From CAKRJP01 sp963658085 (lineage in GTDB: Bacteria > Bacillota > Clostridia > Lachnospirales > Lachnospiraceae), in the NCBI GenBank assembly GCA_963658085.1, contig CAVKOU010000003.1, forward strand, positions 1-64,000: DNA of 64,000 nucleotides, given 5' to 3'. The translations under genes were made by a program, and so were the position numbers. This document shows, in pieces, positions 42,312 through 51,900 of the stretch; positions within the stretch are counted from its first letter, which is position 1, and each line of letters opens with the position of its first letter. The notes under the pieces were generated by a model, which was given only the letters and a program-made list of their open reading frames with translations, had not been told where the DNA came from and ran no database searches.

Positions 42312-43738
42312 TACTTCTCACCTCCCGCATTTTCTGCCTCTAAGACGCAGGACAGATCCAGAGCATAGTTTCCATCATCGTATTGATAACCCGTATAATC
42401 TACGGAAGAAAACAAACCGGTCTGGGTCAATCTATTAATGTAGGAAGGAATGTCGATGACATCCCCGCTGGATGCCTGGAAGGAAAGGACTCCCGTCTGG
42501 GCATCCATACTCTTAATCATTACCGTCATGTTACTTCCACCTGCCTGAAGAATCCTAGCCACGGTCTCATTATCAAGATCCGGATATGTCGACAGGTTCT
42601 CCTTCATCTGCTGCACCTGAGACATAGCTTCTGTCAGGTTATCACTTTCCTTCTGTTTGGCATAGGCTTCCTGATAAGACTGAGAAATCTCCGGATCATC
42701 AATCCAGGCTTGAACCTCGTTGATTTCATGAATCCTTACACGGTTCCATGCAAAGATTCCCGCAAATACTACCAAGCAGGCACCCAGGCAGATTCCCGGA
42801 TAGATCAGATGCTTTAAAAACTGCGCCTGCTTCTGCTCTCCATTTGCATGTAACAGCTGCCACTGGGAAAGAAGATTGATCTGCTTGCTCCTAGTCTCCA
42901 TCATGGCTCCAATACAAGGAAGCCACGCATCCGCTCCTACCGGAATATCACAAAGGTCATCCAGGTTTAAAGGTGCCGCATTTAGATTCATAGACCGGAT
43001 ACCCGGGATACATACCTCGAAATCATCCCTGCTACAGCCGGCATAAAACACATCGGTAATAGGAGCCTCAGGGCTTTGAGTTGCATAGAACTGCTTAATT
43101 CCGGAAATGTTTCGCCCGATCTCCGTATCAAAATCCAAGGTTCCACGCTCACTAAAAATCCTGCTTCTGGTGGAGTAAAGATATACACCATTCTGGTATA
43201 AAATGCTAGTAACACCGGAGTCCTCGAAGAAGAGATAAATGGCTGTTTTATGCTCCGCCTCCTTTAGTTTGGAAAGGACTCTTAGATAGCTTTCCATGAG
43301 AACTGTGACTTCTGCAACAGGGAGCCCTAAGTCATTAAACATTCCAAGGATATCCCGTAAGTTCTCCTCCTCCACGCTGGCATGGCACAGAGTGATACCA
43401 CTGCTTTTGTTGGATTCTGTGATACCATAATCCGAAATCTTCTCAGACTCTTCTCTCTCAGAAACATTTTCCGCCAGCAGTCTAAGCTGTCTCCCCTTAG
43501 CAAAAGGAATGCGATGGATTCTGGATGAAGAATAAGTGGATGGAAGTACCAGTTTGATGGAACCTCCCTGGTAGTTTTCGCCTTTCCATATAGTTAGGGC
43601 TTCTTTCCATCGATCAAAGATTTCGCCGCGGAAACTAAGTTCCATTCGTTTCGTTGTAGTTATTCGGGGCTTCTTAGCGGATTTTCCGGTTGCCGCTAGG
43701 ATGCAATCTTCTTGTAAGACGATGACTGTATCTGCCAT
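42311..43738 (-). CDS. PilM-PilN fusion protein (type IV pilus alignment complex)
   Basis: 475 residues. The N-terminal 320 residues are PilM-like (actin-type fold; IKLVLPSTYSSSRIHRIPF, TAIYLFFEDSGVTSILYQNG, EIGRNISGIKQFY). Then come the QINLLSQWQLL motif, which in PilN is the segment that binds PilM, a membrane helix (about 335-355), and a PilN-like periplasmic-type domain with coiled coil. In most bacteria PilM and PilN are separate proteins held together by the INLL peptide; here they appear to be covalently joined. Confidence 0.75.
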   Translation of the reverse strand: MADTVIVLQEDCILAATGKSAKKPRITTTKRMELSFRGEIFDRWKEALTIWKGENYQGGSIKLVLPSTYSSSRIHRIPFAKGRQLRLLAENVSEREESEKISDYGITESNKSSGITLCHASVEEENLRDILGMFNDLGLPVAEVTVLMESYLRVLSKLKEAEHKTAIYLFFEDSGVTSILYQNGVYLYSTRSRIFSERGTLDFDTEIGRNISGIKQFYATQSPEAPITDVFYAGCSRDDFEVCIPGIRSMNLNAAPLNLDDLCDIPVGADAWLPCIGAMMETRSKQINLLSQWQLLHANGEQKQAQFLKHLIYPGICLGACLVVFAGIFAWNRVRIHEINEVQAWIDDPEISQSYQEAYAKQKESDNLTEAMSQVQQMKENLSTYPDLDNETVARILQAGGSNMTVMIKSMDAQTGVLSFQASSGDVIDIPSYINRLTQTGLFSSVDYTGYQYDDGNYALDLSCVLEAENAGGEK

Positions 43739-43827
43739 GGGTTCCTCCTGTTTATTATCTATATCTATGGTTTACTAAACTTGAATTTCTTTCATAAATA
43801 CTATCGCATTTTAAGGCTGTGTGTCAA

Positions 43828-43871
43828 ATCTGACAGATGACTTCGCACGTTTCATAGCTGTATTGTCAGAT
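43828..43871 (-). other. Intercistronic hairpin between pilC and the pilM-pilN gene
   Basis: ATCTGACA (43828-43835) and TGTCAGAT (43864-43871) form an 8-bp stem with a 28-base loop, just past the pilC stop. The 135-base spacer has no other gene-like content. There is no T-run, so RNA processing or stability is more likely than termination. Confidence 0.35.
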
Positions 43872-43873
43872 GC

Positions 43874-45067
43874 CTAAGCATTTTCGATCGCCGAGTAGGA
43901 TTCGTAGATTGGAAGCATTACGCCGATCATAATAAAGCCTACGATTACAGCCATAAAGATGATCAAAATCGGTTCCAACAATGTAACCATTCGCTTGGTA
44001 GCCTGTTCGGCATCGTCTTCCATAGTAGCTGCTATGGAGTCTAGCATAACATCCAAGCGTCCACTTTCCTCTCCTACCAGGATGGTGCTTGATAGCTTGC
44101 GCAATAAACCATCCACATCCTGTAAGCTTTCAGATAATGGCACTCCGCCTCGCACCTTTACCGCTACCTGATCGAATTGACTTTCCACATAGCCATTTCC
44201 TATAGTCTTTGCTGCTACGCCTACGGCGGATACCAGAGGCATTCCACTGGCGTAAAGACTACTTAGCGTTCTGGCAAATCGTGCGGTATAAATGACCTTA
44301 TATAACTTTCCAAATCCCCATATATGGACCTTCATCCAGTCCACTCCTCTTCGCACTACAGGAATTGCAACTATAATACGAATCACTGCTACAATCACTA
44401 AGACCGCCAGGATAGCCAGATACCATTTTTGTACCAGAAAATCTGAGACACTCATCAAAATAGTGGTCGGTAATGGTAAAGATTCCATCTGGTCAAAGAG
44501 ACTCTGGAATTGTGGCAAAATAAAAGTGACGATCAAAATGACAATGCATACACTGAGTACAAGTAAGATGCAAGGATATACCATTGCTGATTTTACCTGC
44601 TGGTTTAATTTGTGTTCTTTTTCATATTGTAGAGAAAGACGCTGGGTTACAAGATCCAGGTTACCACTGCCCTCTCCGGAACGTATCATGCCGATCATTA
44701 ACTCAGGAAAGCATTCTTTACTCTCCATGGCATCGGATAAAGGAATACCGCGGCGTAAGTCCTGCAATACGGATTGATAAATCTCCCGCTCTCTGGAAGA
44801 TATCCCCTCTTGATTGGATATAATATCCATAGCACGAACCAAGCTGACACCAGAAGCCAACAGAGTTGATAGTTCTCGGTTAAATGCAGCAAGTTCCTTA
44901 GATTTTAATCTTCGATAACCTCTCTCTTTGCCAAGATCCTTAGCCTCCATCAAAAAAAGGTTCTGTTCTGTCAGCTGCCTAACAAGGTCAGCCCTGGATG
45001 GCGCTTCCAACTTTCCCTTATGAACTTTTCCTTTCATGTCTTTCGCAATATATTTGTAGTAGGTCAT
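43874..45067 (-). CDS. pilC: Type IV pilus inner-membrane platform protein
   Basis: 397 residues of the T2SSF/PilC family with two cytoplasmic helical repeats (about 55-170: LASGVSLVRAMDIISNQEG, MIRSGEGSGNLDLV; about 260-375: LYASGMPLVSAVGVAAKTIG, LVGEESGRLDVMLDSIAATM) and three membrane helices. It anchors the PilB and PilT motors. The start MTYYKYIAKDMKGKVHKG is typical. Confidence 0.95.
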   Translation of the reverse strand: MTYYKYIAKDMKGKVHKGKLEAPSRADLVRQLTEQNLFLMEAKDLGKERGYRRLKSKELAAFNRELSTLLASGVSLVRAMDIISNQEGISSREREIYQSVLQDLRRGIPLSDAMESKECFPELMIGMIRSGEGSGNLDLVTQRLSLQYEKEHKLNQQVKSAMVYPCILLVLSVCIVILIVTFILPQFQSLFDQMESLPLPTTILMSVSDFLVQKWYLAILAVLVIVAVIRIIVAIPVVRRGVDWMKVHIWGFGKLYKVIYTARFARTLSSLYASGMPLVSAVGVAAKTIGNGYVESQFDQVAVKVRGGVPLSESLQDVDGLLRKLSSTILVGEESGRLDVMLDSIAATMEDDAEQATKRMVTLLEPILIIFMAVIVGFIMIGVMLPIYESYSAIENA

Positions 45068-45106
45068 TGATACCTTCCTCTCTGTCGCGTTTCGCCATTG
45101 CCGTGC

Positions 45107-45889
45107 CTACAGAAACTGTAGATACCAGCGAACTAGTTGATCTCCATATAATGCTGCCACTGCAAGCCCGAATGCCAGAAATGGTCCGAATGCAAATACA
45201 TCCTTCTTATCCAATTTCTTTCTTCCTAACATATAGGCGCCATAGGCACCGCCCGTAAGCAAACCTAAAAACATGGCACATACAATAGGCCCCGTTCCCA
45301 GAAACAATCCNNNNNNNNNNNNNNNNNNNNNNNNNNNNNNNNNNNNNNNNNNNNNNNNNNNNNNNNNNNNNNNNNNNNNNNNNNNNNNNNNNNNNNNNNN
45401 NNNNNNNNNNNNNNNNNNNNNNNNNNNNNNNNNNNNNNNNNNNNNNNNNNNNNNNNNNNNNNNNNNNNNNNNNNNNNNNNNNNNNNNNNNNNNNNNNNNN
45501 NNNNNNNNNNNNNNNNNNNNNNNNNNNNNNNNNNNNNNNNNNNNNNNNNNNNNNNNNNNNNNNNNNNNNNNNNNNNNNNNNNNNNNNNNNNNNNNNNNNN
45601 NNNNNNNNNNNNNNNNNNNNNNNNNNNNNNNNNNNNNNNNNNNNNNNNNNNNNNNNNNNNNNNNNNNNNNNNNNNNNNNNNNNNNNNNNNNNNNNNNNNN
45701 NNNNNNNNNNNNNNNNNNNNNNNNNNNNNNNNNNNNNNNNNNNNNNNNNNNNNNNNNNNNNNNNNNNNNNNNNNNNNNNNNNNNNNNNNNNNNNGGCAAG
45801 CGATAGATAACAACGCCTAAAAAACTAAAAATACAAGCTCCAAAAAGAAAACGGAGCACATAAATAATACATTCTAAAAAAAGAAGCAT
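45107..45889 (-). CDS. pilD: Prepilin peptidase (A24), interrupted by assembly gap
   Basis: Cleaves, and may methylate, prepilin leader peptides at the membrane. Only residues 1-31 (IIYVLRFLFGACIFSFLGVV, the usual first helix of A24 peptidases) and about the last 65 are visible; 484 N bases hide the middle, including both catalytic Asp sites. The C-terminal part (GPFLAFGLAVAALYGDQLV) matches the family end (FGPFLxxG). The length of 260 assumes that the gap size is right. Operon position between pilC and the pilin genes supports the call. Confidence 0.85.
   Translation of the reverse strand: MLLFLECIIYVLRFLFGACIFSFLGVVIYRLXXXXXXXXXXXXXXXXXXXXXXXXXXXXXXXXXXXXXXXXXXXXXXXXXXXXXXXXXXXXXXXXXXXXXXXXXXXXXXXXXXXXXXXXXXXXXXXXXXXXXXXXXXXXXXXXXXXXXXXXXXXXXXXXXXXXXXXXXXXXXXXXXXXXXXXXXXXXXXXXXXGLFLGTGPIVCAMFLGLLTGGAYGAYMLGRKKLDKKDVFAFGPFLAFGLAVAALYGDQLVRWYLQFL
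45311..45794. other. Assembly gap (484 N)
   Basis: Run of N inside the prepilin peptidase gene. The flanking frame is consistent across it, so it probably reflects an estimated gap rather than a real break. Confidence 0.99.
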
Positions 45890-45901
45890 AAACTTTTCTT
45901 C

Positions 45902-46345
45902 TCACAATCTGTCAGTCATCTGTTTTTCATAATAAACCTTATATGACTTCGGCTCATTCGTATACCAAACGGTAAAATTCTCTTCACGGTAGACAAACTC
46001 TTCTACCGTATAACCATCCTCCGAGGACTTTAATACCCAAAAATCACCAGGTGCTGCGCTCAGAGAAATAATTTCATCATAAACACCTTTTGTGACCCCT
46101 CCCTCAGAGGAAGAGTCACAAAAGGCAATGTCCTTACCATAGCACTCCTGTCCCGTAACTACCAAGGCCAACCGCACCGACTTTGCATGACCTAAGGCAA
46201 CCTGAGCATCTGCACGATGCATCAGGGTAGTAGCTCCGGGAATAAGAAGAACTACAGCAAGAAGCAGTATTGCAAGAAAGAACATCACTGATCTTGCCCC
46301 AGCATAAATACCTTTTTTTTCGATATTCAAATCGTTGTAGCGCAT
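45902..46345 (-). CDS. Unknown pilus-operon protein with one membrane helix
   Basis: 147 residues from the ATG at 46345 (AAAGGA nine bases upstream; a TTG directly before it is possible). I do not recognise the family. A short basic start ending in KKG is followed by a hydrophobic helix (MFFLAILLLAVVLLIPGATT, about 20-40) and a soluble acidic domain with two cysteines that could pair (ECYGKDIAFC). It has the lollipop shape of a pilin but no FTLVE motif and no Glu at +5. It lies between the major pilin and prepilin peptidase genes, so an atypical minor pilin or assembly factor is likely. Confidence 0.7.
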   Translation of the reverse strand: MRYNDLNIEKKGIYAGARSVMFFLAILLLAVVLLIPGATTLMHRADAQVALGHAKSVRLALVVTGQECYGKDIAFCDSSSEGGVTKGVYDEIISLSAAPGDFWVLKSSEDGYTVEEFVYREENFTVWYTNEPKSYKVYYEKQMTDRL

Positions 46346-46379
46346 CAATAACTGTCCTTTCTCAAAATCTTAAAAAATA

Positions 46380-46814
46380 CTACTCAGTTTTTTTTACCAC
46401 ATTATAGTGACCATCTGTAAATTTATCATCCTTACCCAAAGTTGCTTTATATGTGCAAGTATAGCCGCTAGCTGTATGTTTAACTGTTTCAACCTTAGAT
46501 CCAGCAGCCTCAAATTCAATAGAATCGCCCTTACTCAAAGTAACTTCAGACAAATCCTCTACATCTTTTTTTGTCACATCTTTATTATATTCAATTTTAC
46601 CGTCAATATCTTTCTTTCCATAAGCTTCATCAGCTAATGTCTGTGCTGCCATCACAATCTGACGTGTCTCAGCAATAATATTCTTTTTCTTTGCCTTATC
46701 GATATATCCTGTTAATGCCGGAATCAATAATGCAGCTAAGATTGCTAAGATTACTAATACTACAATCAGCTCTACTAATGTGAATCCTTTTTTCTCTTTC
46801 AACTTTTTAATCAT
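46380..46814 (-). CDS. Major type IV pilin
   Basis: 144 residues with a class III signal: a ten-residue basic leader ending KKG, then FTLVELIVVLVILAILAALL with Glu at +5. The globular part is small and acidic, and the central helix region resembles ComGC/PilA-type Gram-positive pilins (DKAKKKNIIAETRQIVMAAQ). Size and position suggest it is the main fibre subunit. A run of eight G/C bases and a possible promoter lie in the 107-base spacer before it, which would allow expression above the rest of the operon. Confidence 0.9.
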   Translation of the reverse strand: MIKKLKEKKGFTLVELIVVLVILAILAALLIPALTGYIDKAKKKNIIAETRQIVMAAQTLADEAYGKKDIDGKIEYNKDVTKKDVEDLSEVTLSKGDSIEFEAAGSKVETVKHTASGYTCTYKATLGKDDKFTDGHYNVVKKTE

Positions 46815-46844
46815 TTCCCTCGTTTCCTTTCTTTCGATTTTTTC

Positions 46845-46852
46845 GGGGGGGG
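46845..46852. repeat. Homopolymeric tract of eight G/C
   Basis: GGGGGGGG on the plus strand (C8 on the coding strand), 31 bases before the major pilin ATG and next to a GGGTATTATACCC palindrome. In an AT-rich spacer this is striking. Confidence 0.9.
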
Positions 46853-46921
46853 TATAATACCCACCTTTTTGTTGTATGTATGAACGCTTCGGTGCTAGCG
46901 TATATACCTATATGTTTTTGT

Positions 46922-47674
46922 TTACTCTCCATCGGTTGCCGTGACGGTGGTTTTTAGAGGCATGGGATTTCTTAGCTCCAGAGTTGTTGTATCTGAGGCT
47001 ATTGGATCACTCTGCTTTGTACCGTCGGCATTTGTTGGATAAAGATTCAGGGTGGCCCGGATATTTGTTACTTTACCGTCAGCATTTGGTATAGCGGTAT
47101 ATTCAATCTCCAGGTAGTTTTTCATATAGAATCCTTCTCCAAAGGCTTTGGCTACAGCCCTTGCTACAGCTGTGCCGTCTCTTTGAATAACATAGGTTCC
47201 GGTGCTTTCGTTTAGATTATAGTACCGGGTTAGGAGCCTTCCGGAGTCTACAGCTTCGAAGGTTCCACTTTGGTTCTCTCCTATATAAATTGTGGTTTCT
47301 TCTATTCCTTCTTGGGATAAAACTTCCACGTAGCCATCGGAGGTTTGAAACTCTAGTGTGGTACCGGTTTTAGCACCTTCTGCATCAGCTTTAAATTGCC
47401 CTGCGGGATATATTTTAATATATCCGGATGCTTCTTCTGTCATGCCTCGTAGCTCTGTCATGACAGTGTCTAAGATTGACTGGGCATATTGGGTCTTTTG
47501 TACTTTTACAAAGATCCTTGTGGCGGAGCTTAGTGCCGCTGCCGCCATGGCCATTAAGATGCTTATCAGCACTAAGGAAACTAAAAGTTCCACCAGAGTG
47601 GTTCCTTTTTTTCTATTATTTTTCAGTAAGTGAAGGTTTCTTTGGAGACTAAATCTTTGCTTTGTGATTTTCAT
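46922..47674 (-). CDS. Minor pilin, PilW/GspJ-like
   Basis: 250 residues. A long basic leader of 24 residues ends in KKG, then TTLVELLVSLVLISILMAMA with Glu at +5. The remainder is a beta-rich domain (GTTLEFQTSDGYVEVLSQEG, LLTRYYNLNESTG). Its size is that of GspJ/PilW-type minor pilins, which sit at the pilus tip. It overlaps the previous gene by four bases. Call is by position, length and prepilin motif. Confidence 0.8.
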   Translation of the reverse strand: MKITKQRFSLQRNLHLLKNNRKKGTTLVELLVSLVLISILMAMAAAALSSATRIFVKVQKTQYAQSILDTVMTELRGMTEEASGYIKIYPAGQFKADAEGAKTGTTLEFQTSDGYVEVLSQEGIEETTIYIGENQSGTFEAVDSGRLLTRYYNLNESTGTYVIQRDGTAVARAVAKAFGEGFYMKNYLEIEYTAIPNADGKVTNIRATLNLYPTNADGTKQSDPIASDTTTLELRNPMPLKTTVTATDGE

Positions 47675-48078
47675 GAGCCTCCCCCTCCGTCATCCTTATA
47701 TTGGAATAGCGAGAAGCTTGTGGTTTGATCCTTACCTTCACCATCAGTATAGTTTACTTTCTTCTTTGCCAAATTCACAGATACTGAGAAAACCTGGGAT
47801 CCCTTTACCGTCATATCCGAGTTGGTAGCGATAAATTTCATTTCACAAGATCCATCTGTTGTTTCCACAGCACTTTGTAATGCGCTTATAATCGCCTGAT
47901 TCTCTTTTCTTATCTCTTTATTCTTCTGCAGTGAGTTACTGCAATAGCTTATGGCTCCATTTAGGATTGCCAGAAGAATCAGGAACAGAAAGATGCTTGC
48001 CATAACTTCCACCAGGGTCTCTCCTGCGTTTCTTTTGATCCTGCCTTTTAAGATTGGAGTTTTTCTTCTCTTATTCAT
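47671..48078 (-). CDS. Minor pilin, PilV/GspI-like
   Basis: 135 residues. Basic 19-residue leader ending in Gly, then ETLVEVMASIFLFLILLAIL with Glu at +5; the first mature residue is Glu instead of Phe. A compact C-terminal domain follows (QSAVETTDGSCEMKF, QVFSVSVNLAKKKVNYTDGE). It overlaps both neighbours (8 and 4 bases), so the three minor pilins are made together. Confidence 0.8.
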   Translation of the reverse strand: MNKRRKTPILKGRIKRNAGETLVEVMASIFLFLILLAILNGAISYCSNSLQKNKEIRKENQAIISALQSAVETTDGSCEMKFIATNSDMTVKGSQVFSVSVNLAKKKVNYTDGEGKDQTTSFSLFQYKDDGGGGS

Positions 48079-48907
48079 CAGAAGTACCTCCTCCCTCCAG
48101 GCGATTCTCCGTAAATTTACTCATGGTTGCGGATGTGGTGATGTATTCATAGGTTATAGTATCTCCCGCTGTCATCACGCATTCCTCACCGGCAGTATTG
48201 CCATACTTCCAAGTCCGGCTTATCGAATCCCACACAACAGCCTGATCTTTATACTTAAAACTTACAGGATATTGTTCCTCTCTGGCAAATTCCAGATTGT
48301 AGGTATAAGATACATTATCATAATAGGCCGTAATATCAAGAATCATATTGTATTGACGTACCGTGGTATTTTCTATGGAAGTTATCTTATCTGAATAATT
48401 CATACCACTTCCCTCAACGACTATGCTTCCGCCCTTCATGATTTCCCCTATATCCTCGCTGGAATTTGTCTCTTTTCTCAGGGCAATGGATATGTTTCCG
48501 TAAGAGGCATCCGGCATAGGGGATTGAAACAAATCTGCCAAATTTGCGTCACTTAACACAAAATTGTAGGTAGTGCTGGTACTATAGTCCGAATTATACT
48601 CAAGATACTGGGAGTTATCAAGGAAGTTGTTCGCAAATGCATAAAATGTTCCATTTTCAGCTACTTTTCCATCATCTTGGTATTTTTTCTGATATTTTGT
48701 CAGTTCTTTGGTTAATACTTTCCCGTAGCTTTTGGCTAACTGATAGCACCGCTCCTCTTTAAGTCTCTGGTTAGACTGGGCTGTCACCATACCGGCGGCG
48801 TAGACCATGGCGGCTGCAAATGCCACAAAGAAGGCAGATACGCAGAGTACCAATACCATGGATACTCCGCTTTTTTTATTCTGTTTGATAAACTGCCATC
48901 CTTTCAT
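48071..48907 (-). CDS. Minor-pilin-like protein, PilX/GspK-like, lacking Glu+5
   Basis: 278 residues. A short basic start ending KKSG is followed by VSMVLVLCVSAFFVAFAAAM, a pilin-like hydrophobic helix without the Glu at +5. GspK, the tip pseudopilin of type II secretion, is the one member that also lacks Glu+5, so this protein probably caps the fibre. The rest is a soluble alpha/beta domain without clear relatives. Operon order (giant, X-like, V-like, W-like) fits a tip complex. Confidence 0.72.
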   Translation of the reverse strand: MKGWQFIKQNKKSGVSMVLVLCVSAFFVAFAAAMVYAAGMVTAQSNQRLKEERCYQLAKSYGKVLTKELTKYQKKYQDDGKVAENGTFYAFANNFLDNSQYLEYNSDYSTSTTYNFVLSDANLADLFQSPMPDASYGNISIALRKETNSSEDIGEIMKGGSIVVEGSGMNYSDKITSIENTTVRQYNMILDITAYYDNVSYTYNLEFAREEQYPVSFKYKDQAVVWDSISRTWKYGNTAGEECVMTAGDTITYEYITTSATMSKFTENRLEGGGTSDE

Positions 48908-48959
48908 GACCTACTCCTCAATATTTTTTTCTGCCTTTTACAAGAAGGCCCATTTGCTT

Positions 48960-51900
48960 CTATTTTTTCCACTCAATGGTGCATTCCTCAGACCTTACAT
49001 AAGCCTTACTCTTTTGTTCCGGCTCTTCCTCATCTGTAAAGTTTTCAACCACATTGGTATAAGCCTTTACTTCTGTAGAAATACTAAAGTCGTCATTTGT
49101 AACTTTCACATCATCTGCACTTTCTCCCGCCGTCATGTCTGATACATCCGGTAACTTCAGACTATAGTGATAGGTTCCATCCTCTGTTTTTTGTACCACC
49201 AGTTCTGTACTTAAGGTAACTGTATATACCGGTGTACTTCCATCTGCTGCCGAATACGTTCCTGACGCTGTGACGCCGTAGTCTGAGATTTTGAAGGTAT
49301 GAAGAATATCTGTCTGTGCGGTTCCTTCCGGAATCTCCTGCTCTTCTTCTGTGACTTCCACCCACTTCCAAATCTTCGTGGTTATAGTGCCCTTTGTCTC
49401 TTCTACTTCTCTCCATACTTCTACATGGACGCCGTCTGTCTCTTCTTTAAATCGAAGTTTTGTTCCTATGTTGTTCTTGCCACTGAAAGATGTTGAATCT
49501 GTAACCTGTCCGCTTAAGTTTACTTCATAGGCATTTCCGCTAAAGACGCTGTCCCAACTTAGTACTGTCCTTTTTGCTGTCCAGGTTTGATCCTCTCCCG
49601 GTACATATGGAGTGGACTGTACATTTACAGTACAGCTAAAGTCTTCTGTATCAGAAGTAACGGTTGGAGCTTTTAACTTCACATATGGAAGACGATATAC
49701 ATCTGATTTTACCCACTTGGAACTTACGCTTCCTGCACCGGAAGAAATTCGTCCGTAGAAGACAATCCATTTTCCGGCATATTCTGTTGAAAGACCACTT
49801 AGACTGTGACTGTAGCTTGTGGAGCTATTTACATCCATCTGGGCTACAGATTCCTCTAATGGATATTTCACGCCGGAAGTTCCCGGATCTGAAGCTGTGG
49901 CCTTATCTGCCGCCTCCTTGCTATCGTAAACATAGGCCTTTAACAGGTAAGCACTTCCTCCCGGTGGGATGCTGTCTTTATCATTCGTCTTTAAGTTTAC
50001 TTTGAGACCGTTTTTTGTAAAAGTATCAGCTTCTAAATACTTATCTTTGTCATACTCCCAACCGATACTCCAGGTTACATCCGGAGTCTTTAGTCGATTC
50101 GGAATGGTCAGCTCGTAGGTAATACCGCCTACACTATCCAGATAAGCACTGTCTTCCTTTGCCTTTGCCACCAGATAGATCACTACACGTTTTCCTGCGT
50201 AATCTTCTAGATCTACCTGCTGTTTGTAGCTTTCATCTTCTTTCTGATCTGTGGTAATAAGATCACCTAAAGCCTTGGCATGTTCCAGTTTGCCATCATC
50301 CCCGTATACCTGAATGTAAGCCTGATAACCTTCTACTCCGACTTCTGAGGAAAGAGGATTCCATGTTAAGTTGTAGAGAAGCTCATTTTGACTTACTAAT
50401 GTTACAGTAGGCTGAGAAGGCTTCGCCAGCCTCTGCTTAATCTTATAAGTTCCTGTAGTAGATAGACCAATTTGCTTCTTTGCTGCGTCTCCCACTCTGG
50501 TGACGGTTAATTTCACTTGGGTGTAATTCCAGTCAGAACCATCGATGGTAAAACTCTTGCCACTCTTATAGGCACCGGAGGTAGGGATACGTACTTCCCT
50601 GCCATTTTCATCCACACCGATCATAGATACTTCATAGGATGCATCGTCGGTTCCTGATACATCTGTATCCCAGGAGAATTTGTAATAGATCTCTCCATCC
50701 TCTCCGGTGCTCTCCACTGTTTTATAGGAATCAGAATCTGCTCCATCTAAAACAGGAGCGTCTATCCAGGTGATTCCCGTATCCAGACGATTTATATAAT
50801 TATTATAATAACCATTATAATTTTCCAATACCGTACTATGAAGATATTCGTAAGTTGGATTGCCATCTTCATCCACGGAAATTAGTTCTGTTACATTGGC
50901 ATTTTCCTCTGTATCCAGTTCATAGTAAGTATAAACCGGACCTTCTCCGGAGGATGCGAACCACAGACGAACTTTTAAGTTTGATGCCTCTTTGATAGAT
51001 TCCGGCAGATTCGAGAAGGTTGCAGAGGCCTTTCCTTTGGATACCAGCAGGATATCCTCTTTTGCAAATACGACTTCTGTCTCTCCCTTCCAATCACCCA
51101 CGAGTTCAGCCCGGTAAATAGGCGGAACTTCCGTAGCCGTGTTTTCTGCATCCAGTTCTATCTTAACTGCCAAATTACTCAGAGTGGTTCCTGTTACGGT
51201 AACCGTTTGTTTCAAAGGACTCCATTGTTTCAAAGCCCTAGCTGCATTGTAATTATTACAGAGTCTTACTGATGTAGCCACCTCCTTAGAATCCTCCCAT
51301 TGCTTGGAGCCTCCTAAAATGGTTGCCTTGGCAATCATCTGGAAAGACCTCGAAGCAGCATCCGGATTGTTACCATAAGTATAAGACCATGTCGGTGTCG
51401 GATTATTTTTATCGATGGTTACGGTTCCCGCACCCACTATATTTACTGTCACCTGCCAATCCTCGTAAAGGTCATTTCCATTTCCATCTTTGGCATTATA
51501 ATCCTTCAGATTATTTAATACCACCTGATAGGTATGATTCTCATACTCTCCTGGTTTTGAAACAATTACTAACTTCACATCCGGATCCGGCAATACACCA
51601 TAGATGGTAAGATCTGTTACCTTATATGCCTCGGAATCCTTCACATCCGCAAACATGCTGACAGCCTGAACAGATACGGTAACATTTCCTGTCAAATTAT
51701 CCGGAAGATCAAAACTTCCATCTTCTTCGTACAGATCAAAACTTTCGCTCTGCGTACCATTACTTACGATAATACGATACTTAAACGGATCGCATTTTGT
51801 ACTACTGTACTCCGAGCAACCGTTATCTGCCTGATCCATGGTATCCGGTGTAATAGATATCGTTAATTTTCCATCTTTTATTTCAGCATTAGCGCCAGTC

